Assembly: GCA_964624635.1 (NCBI GenBank)
Contig: CAZUXM010000022.1
Location: 1-38,323 of the forward strand
Direction of reading: 5' to 3'
Source of the DNA: JANWKQ01 sp964624635
GTDB taxonomy: Bacteria > Bacteroidota > Bacteroidia > CAIKAF01
DNA length: 38,323 nucleotides
The position numbers and the translations under genes were made by a program. Below are positions 34,406 to 38,323 of this stretch, one piece after another. Numbering within the stretch: the first letter of the stretch is position 1; the number at the start of each line of letters is the position of its first letter. The notes beneath the pieces were generated by a model that was given only the letters and a program-made list of their open reading frames with translations, was not told the origin of the DNA and did no database searches.

Positions 34406-34669
34406 ATGGCTCACAAGAAAGGTGTCGGTAGTTCAAAAAACGGTCGTGAATCAGAAAGCAAACGATTAGGAATTAAAATATTTGGTGGTCAAAAAGCCAT
34501 CGCTGGAAACATATTGGTACGTCAAAGAGGTACTCGTCATTTTGCAGGTTTAAATGTAGGTATGGGTAAAGATCATACTTTATTTGCTTTAACTGATGGT
34601 ACTGTAACTTTCAAAAAAGGAAAAAGTAACAAGTCTTATGTTTCTGTAATTCCTGAAGTAGCCGAATAA
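34406..34669 (+). CDS. rpmA: Ribosomal protein L27
   Basis: 87 residues. The start MAHKKGVGSSKNGRESESKRLG is the standard L27 N-terminus that reaches the peptidyl-transferase centre, followed by GNILVRQRGTRHFAGLNVGMGKDHTL. Full length. In operon with rplU and closed by a strong terminator. Confidence 0.97.
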   Translation: MAHKKGVGSSKNGRESESKRLGIKIFGGQKAIAGNILVRQRGTRHFAGLNVGMGKDHTLFALTDGTVTFKKGKSNKSYVSVIPEVAE

Positions 34670-34700
34670 TTTTATTAGGTTTAGGTTAGTAATAACTTTT

Positions 34701-34731
34701 AAAAAGGGTTCAAATTTTTTGAACCCTTTTT
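34701..34731 (+). terminator. Terminator after rpmA
   Basis: 13-bp arms aaaaagggttcaa/ttgaacccttttt with a 5-base loop and T run, 31 bases after the stop. Confidence 0.88.
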
Positions 34732-34871
34732 GTTTTTCCAGCCCTCAAATGTTAATCAACTTTACCATTTCGTAAAAAACCTTGTATTCACGTCTTTTAA
34801 GAAATTCTGTTAAAATTTTGTGAACGGAAGTCCCGTTAGCTTGTATACAATCAAAAAAAACGGAGCACAAT

Positions 34872-35849
34872 ATGAACAGGATCAAAAATTACCTGCCAGT
34901 AACCTTGATGGTATTGGCATTGAGTTGTGGAACTAAATCAACTGATAAAAAAGAGAGTACTATTGTTTACGACGTAAACAATTCTCCATCATCCATCACT
35001 GAAGATGAAGAACAAAACCTGGCAATGACAGACTCAACGGTTGGTTACTTTGCTGATAGAAACAGCAGGATGAACCCATTAACCTCTTCGGCAGCAAGAG
35101 GTTTTGTTGGGGATACGTCAAAAATTTTCATTAAAACAGCAGATATTAAATTCAGAGTAAAAAGCACGATTAGGGCCACGTATGAAATTGAAGATGCTAC
35201 GAATCGTTTTGGGGGCTATGTTGAATATACCAATCTGCAAAGTAGGGTTGATTCAAAAAATACAGTTGCTGTAAGCGAAGATTCATTGTTAGAAACAGTA
35301 CATTATACAGTAGAAAACACCATGGTATTGCGTGTGCCTGCTAACAAAATGGACAGTTGTTTAAGGGCTATTTCGCCTTTGGTTGATTATATGGATTATC
35401 GTACCATCAAAACCCGCAATGTATATCTGGATCTTTTAACCAAAAAACTAGCTCAGGAAAGAATCAAAAAGTTCCAAAGCAAGGTACAATTGGCAGCAGA
35501 TAAACATGGTGATCATTTGGATGAAATTACCGAATCTCAGGAATCTATGTTGGACAGACAAGAGCAAGCTGATCAGGCTAAGATAGATGCATTGGCTTTA
35601 AAGGATAGTGTTGAGTATAGCACTATTAGTTTATCTATATATCAAAGGGATGCTATTAAAAGAGAATTAGTATACAACGAAAAAAACATAGAAGCATACG
35701 AACCGGGATTTGGATACAAACTCAAACAATCGTTTAAAAGAGGTTGGAAAGCAACGAAGAATATAGTTTTATTTTTTGCGAATTTTTGGGTGTTGTTTGT
35801 ATTGGCTGCGGTACTAATATTGGTGGTAAGATTGGTAATAAAAAAATAG
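34872..35849 (+). CDS. DUF4349 lipoprotein
   Basis: 325 residues. The lipoprotein signal ends LALSC (Cys19). A polar stretch and the DUF4349 domain follow, with FIKTADIKFRVKST, ATNRFGGYVEYTNLQS and MVLRVPANKMDSCLRAI. A charged coiled-coil-like region comes next (about 195-240), then a C-terminal membrane helix (about 300-322) and a basic end. Members occur near envelope and stress genes, but the role is unknown. Being lipid-anchored at one end and carrying a membrane helix at the other is typical of the family. It ends just before a terminator that overlaps prs. Confidence 0.85.
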   Translation: MNRIKNYLPVTLMVLALSCGTKSTDKKESTIVYDVNNSPSSITEDEEQNLAMTDSTVGYFADRNSRMNPLTSSAARGFVGDTSKIFIKTADIKFRVKSTIRATYEIEDATNRFGGYVEYTNLQSRVDSKNTVAVSEDSLLETVHYTVENTMVLRVPANKMDSCLRAISPLVDYMDYRTIKTRNVYLDLLTKKLAQERIKKFQSKVQLAADKHGDHLDEITESQESMLDRQEQADQAKIDALALKDSVEYSTISLSIYQRDAIKRELVYNEKNIEAYEPGFGYKLKQSFKRGWKATKNIVLFFANFWVLFVLAAVLILVVRLVIKK

Positions 35850-35858
35850 TTGAAATTT

Positions 35859-35891
35859 AGTTTGAAGGGGTTAATACAACTCCTTCAAACT
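35859..35891 (+). terminator. Terminator overlapping the 3' end of prs
   Basis: 14-bp stem: agtttgaagg plus ggtt pairing with aact plus ccttcaaact, loop aatac, then TTTTT. It serves the DUF4349 gene but its right arm is the last codons of the convergent prs gene. Confidence 0.85.
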
Positions 35892-36794
35892 TTTTCCTCC
35901 AATAATAAACTGAATGGCTTTTGATACCATTTCAATACTACTTACTACTTTTATTTTAGATGGTAATTTATTTTGAGGAATAGTGTCGGAAATATACAAG
36001 GTATCTATTTCTGATTTTTCAATATTACTTAACGCATTTCCTGATAATACACCATGTGTACAATAAGCGTTTACTGATTTTGCTCCCTTTTGTTTCAAGA
36101 TCTCTGCCGCTTTACACAGAGTTCCTCCGGTATCAATCATATCATCAACAATCACTACATCTTTATCTTTCACATCTCCAATAATCTCCATACTGTTTAC
36201 CTGATTAGGAGATAAACGTTCTTTATGGATTACGGCCATATCACAATCTAATATTGATTTATAAGCTTTTATTCTTTTTAAACCTCCGAAATCAGGACTA
36301 CACAAACAAACATTTTTCAGATCAAAATTTCCTTTGATATGTTGAATGTAGATATTATGCATAGATAAATGATCAATGGGGATTTTATAAAATCCCATAA
36401 TAGCTGTACTATGCATATCTAAAGTAATCACTCTGTCAGCTCCGGCATGTTCTAAAAAATCAGCAATTAATCTTGATGAAATAGCACTGCGTGTATCATC
36501 TTTTCTCTCTTGTCTGCTATGAGGTAAGTAAGGAATAATACAAATGATTTCTTTTGCCGAAGCTCTTCGGGCAGCATCAATAGCAATGAATAATTCAAAT
36601 AAATGATGGTAAGGTAATTGTGCCTGAGCTACCAGTACAACAATTTCTCCTCTGATAGATTCTTCAAAAACAACATTGATTTCCCCATCTGAAAAAACCT
36701 GGGTATTCATTTTGCCCGTTTCTAATCCACATAACTCAGCAATAGACTTTGCGTAAGGTTGCGAACCGGAGAGTGAAAATAATTTGTACTTCAT
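35871..36794 (-). CDS. prs: Ribose-phosphate pyrophosphokinase
   Basis: Makes PRPP from ribose 5-phosphate and ATP for nucleotide, histidine and tryptophan synthesis. 307 residues with FSDGEINV, IPYLPHSRQERKDD, LDMHS and the PRPP-binding loop VVIVDDMIDTGGTL. It is somewhat shorter and more divergent at the N-terminus (MKYKLFSLSGSQPYAK) than the E. coli enzyme, but it is a normal PRPP synthase. The ATG overlaps the TGA of lpxB (ATGA), so translation is coupled. The last codons overlap the neighbouring gene's terminator. Confidence 0.92.
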   Translation of the reverse strand: MKYKLFSLSGSQPYAKSIAELCGLETGKMNTQVFSDGEINVVFEESIRGEIVVLVAQAQLPYHHLFELFIAIDAARRASAKEIICIIPYLPHSRQERKDDTRSAISSRLIADFLEHAGADRVITLDMHSTAIMGFYKIPIDHLSMHNIYIQHIKGNFDLKNVCLCSPDFGGLKRIKAYKSILDCDMAVIHKERLSPNQVNSMEIIGDVKDKDVVIVDDMIDTGGTLCKAAEILKQKGAKSVNAYCTHGVLSGNALSNIEKSEIDTLYISDTIPQNKLPSKIKVVSSIEMVSKAIQFIIGGKSLKELY

Positions 36795-37894
36795 AGGAGT
36801 GATCTTTTTACAATTTGTGCTGCTCGTGCTGAAGCCCCGGAGTCAGCCAATAAATGAATAAGTTGGTTATAGTCGTTTAATATTTGTTCTCTATTATCTT
36901 TTAGTATTAGTTGAAATTCTTTTTCAAGTCGTTCAGTATTCAAATCTCTTTGAATCAATTCAACCACAGTAGGTTTATCTAAAATAAGATTTACCAGAGA
37001 GATGTAATTTACTTTCGCCAGTCTTTTTCCAATTTGATAATTGAATTCACTTGTTTTATAACATACTACCTGAGGTACTTTATGTAATGCTGTTTCAAGA
37101 GTAGCAGTACCCGAAGTTACCAATGCAGCATAAGATGCTTTGAGAATATTATAAGTTTGACCAAAGTGCACATCAAAATCGTAACCTTGATATAATGATT
37201 TATTAGCACCGGGTGCTCCGGCAATGACAAAATAAAATTCGTCTTTATGTTTTTTTGCCAGCTCTGCCATATAAGGTAATTTCGATTGAATTTCCTGTTT
37301 GCGGCTACCAGGTAAAAGGGCAATTATTTTTCTACTTCCAGCTTTGTTTTGTAGTGTTTGAATAAAAGTTTCATCATAGTTGAATTTTTGTAAAGCATCT
37401 AAAGTTGGATGTCCAACAAATTCAACATCTACTCCAAAACGTTTGTAAAATTCTTTTTCAAAAGGTAATATGGTAATCATAGTATCCACATACTCTTTGA
37501 TGAGTTTTACTCTCCCCTGTTTCCACGCCCAAATTTGTGGTGAGATATAATAAATCACCTTTATGCCTATTTTTTTGCAGTGTTCGGCAATACGTAAATT
37601 AAATGATGGGGCATCAACCAATAAAACAGCATCCGGTTTTTTTTCTTCCAATTCTTTTTTAATGGTATTAATTTTTTTGAGAATTGTTCTAAGGTGTTTA
37701 ATTACATCTAAGAATCCCATGTAATTAATTTCCTGGTAATCATGACATAGACGAACCCCTTCATTTTTAAGTTTTTCACCCCCCATTCCTTCAATTTCAA
37801 AATCACCAATTTTGTTAAGCTCATGAATGAGATTGGCAGCATGCATATCACCTGATGCTTCTCCACAGATTACGTATATTTTCTTTTTACTCAA
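36791..37894 (-). CDS. lpxB: Lipid-A-disaccharide synthase
   Basis: Joins lipid X and UDP-2,3-diacylglucosamine in lipid A synthesis (glycosyltransferase family 19). Motifs: YVICGEASGDMHAANLI, LVDAPSFNLRIA, SPQIWAWKQGRVK, PGSRKQEI and SGTATLETA. Start chosen: TTG at 37894 (367 aa), which overlaps the upstream gene's stop by 4 bases (TTGA) and gives the family's usual N-terminus. An earlier TTG (37957) would add 21 residues reading through that gene. It is coupled to prs downstream. Confidence 0.93.
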   Translation of the reverse strand: MSKKKIYVICGEASGDMHAANLIHELNKIGDFEIEGMGGEKLKNEGVRLCHDYQEINYMGFLDVIKHLRTILKKINTIKKELEEKKPDAVLLVDAPSFNLRIAEHCKKIGIKVIYYISPQIWAWKQGRVKLIKEYVDTMITILPFEKEFYKRFGVDVEFVGHPTLDALQKFNYDETFIQTLQNKAGSRKIIALLPGSRKQEIQSKLPYMAELAKKHKDEFYFVIAGAPGANKSLYQGYDFDVHFGQTYNILKASYAALVTSGTATLETALHKVPQVVCYKTSEFNYQIGKRLAKVNYISLVNLILDKPTVVELIQRDLNTERLEKEFQLILKDNREQILNDYNQLIHLLADSGASARAAQIVKRSLL

Positions 37895-38199
37895 GTAGCA
37901 AAAAATATTGAAGTTAAATGACGTACGTGAAATAAATATACATAAGCAGCTCCCCAAATAAATGCGGCAAATAAAAATCCTTTTCCTAATTCTTGTTTTT
38001 CATCTATTCTGAAAAATTTTCTGGCAAGCAATAAACTACTCATGGTACATAATGCAAAACAAACATCAGGCTCGATGTTACGTTTGCCGGTATTTTGAAA
38101 AATCAGATAAATAATAGCATCCAGAATAACTAACAGCAAAAAGGATACAACCAGTCCTAAAATAATACCCAGAGGGAATGAGTTTTTTAATTTATTCAT
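37891..38199 (-). CDS. Small membrane protein between surE and lpxB
   Basis: 102 residues with two or three hydrophobic segments (about 10-33 with GIILGLVVSFLLLVILDAIIYL, 46-58 and 76-90). No recognised family. It lies 6 bases after the surE stop and overlaps the lpxB start by 4 bases, so it is in the operon. Position suggests an envelope role, but there is no direct evidence. Confidence 0.7.
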   Translation of the reverse strand: MNKLKNSFPLGIILGLVVSFLLLVILDAIIYLIFQNTGKRNIEPDVCFALCTMSSLLLARKFFRIDEKQELGKGFLFAAFIWGAAYVYLFHVRHLTSIFFAT

Positions 38200-38205
38200 G
38201 ATTGG

Positions 38206-38323
38206 CTAAAAATTCCACTTTTTAATTTGTTCAAGAGTATCATAAGAAGTAAAATCAACTTTTACAGGTACAACAGAAATATATCCGTTTGACAATGCCC
38301 ATTCATCCGAATCTTCTTTTCCA
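38206..38323 (-). CDS. surE: 5'-nucleotidase SurE, C-terminal end (partial)
   Basis: The last 38 codons are readable: SDEWALSNGYISVVPV, then KVDFTSYDTLEQIKKW, ending TAG. This is the typical SurE C-terminus (TDEWAL..GYVSVTPL); the rest lies beyond the window. SurE dephosphorylates nucleoside monophosphates. The short spacing to the next gene makes the order surE, small membrane gene, lpxB, prs one likely operon. Confidence 0.85.
   Translation of the reverse strand, partial: GKEDSDEWALSNGYISVVPVKVDFTSYDTLEQIKKWNF

Overview
The window is a stretch of a low-GC Bacteroidota chromosome, probably from a draft or metagenome-derived assembly. Several things point to this phylum. There is a short primary sigma factor (287 aa) with no long N-terminal extension. 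Promoters repeatedly match the Bacteroidota -7 box TAnnTTTG, in two places with an upstream TTG at 19-20 nt. SecA is about 1100 aa. Lipoprotein and outer-membrane genes are frequent, and many short intergenic gaps lack Shine-Dalgarno sequences. A Chitinophagales/Sphingobacteriales-like member is my guess only.

Layout. 1-2.5 kb: a truncated unknown gene, an EamA exporter and a bile-acid-symporter-family carrier. 2.6-4.5 kb: accB-accC, the biotin carrier and biotin carboxylase of acetyl-CoA carboxylase. 4.6-7.7 kb: a lipoprotein, then on the minus strand two tandem 6-pyruvoyltetrahydropterin-synthase paralogues, folE and fabD. 7.8-11.2 kb: a plus-strand set of tryptophan 2,3-dioxygenase, sensor kinase, OmpR-type regulator and lipoprotein. 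11.2-15.2 kb: an inverted-repeat element, secA and a small gene. 15.2-17.7 kb (minus): the primary sigma factor and a Do/HtrA protease. 17.9-20.4 kb: dapF, a second inverted-repeat element, an NlpC/P60 hydrolase and a TetR regulator. 20.6-22.6 kb: small membrane proteins and a PabA/TrpG glutaminase. 22.6-25.5 kb (minus): a hotdog thioesterase, a Tat-type class V aminotransferase-fold protein and an endonuclease/exonuclease/phosphatase-family protein. 25.6-27.6 kb: a thioredoxin-fold protein, a lipoprotein and a DUF2306 membrane protein. 27.6-33.9 kb: a beta-barrel-like protein, an M42-like aminopeptidase, lpxH and a large M1 metallopeptidase. 34.0-35.8 kb: rplU-rpmA and a DUF4349 lipoprotein. 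35.9 kb to the end (minus): prs, lpxB, a small membrane protein and the 3' end of surE, in tightly overlapping order.

Nine runs of N interrupt genes (1817-1826, 3395-3404, 3743-3752, 7036-7045, 10311-10320, 13100-13109, 18236-18245, 29159-29174, 32711-32749). They are placeholders. Wherever a conserved motif spans the gap, a specific small number of missing bases restores one intact gene of normal length, so none of these genes should be called a pseudogene.

Most of the content is housekeeping: fatty acid, lipid A, lysine/peptidoglycan, pterin and PRPP synthesis, secretion, transcription and envelope proteolysis. I see no phage, transposase, CRISPR, tRNA or rRNA. The least explained structures are two intergenic elements (about 11254-11397 and 18676-18863). 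They share conserved end boxes around unrelated hairpin stems, and the second carries a nested perfect palindrome.
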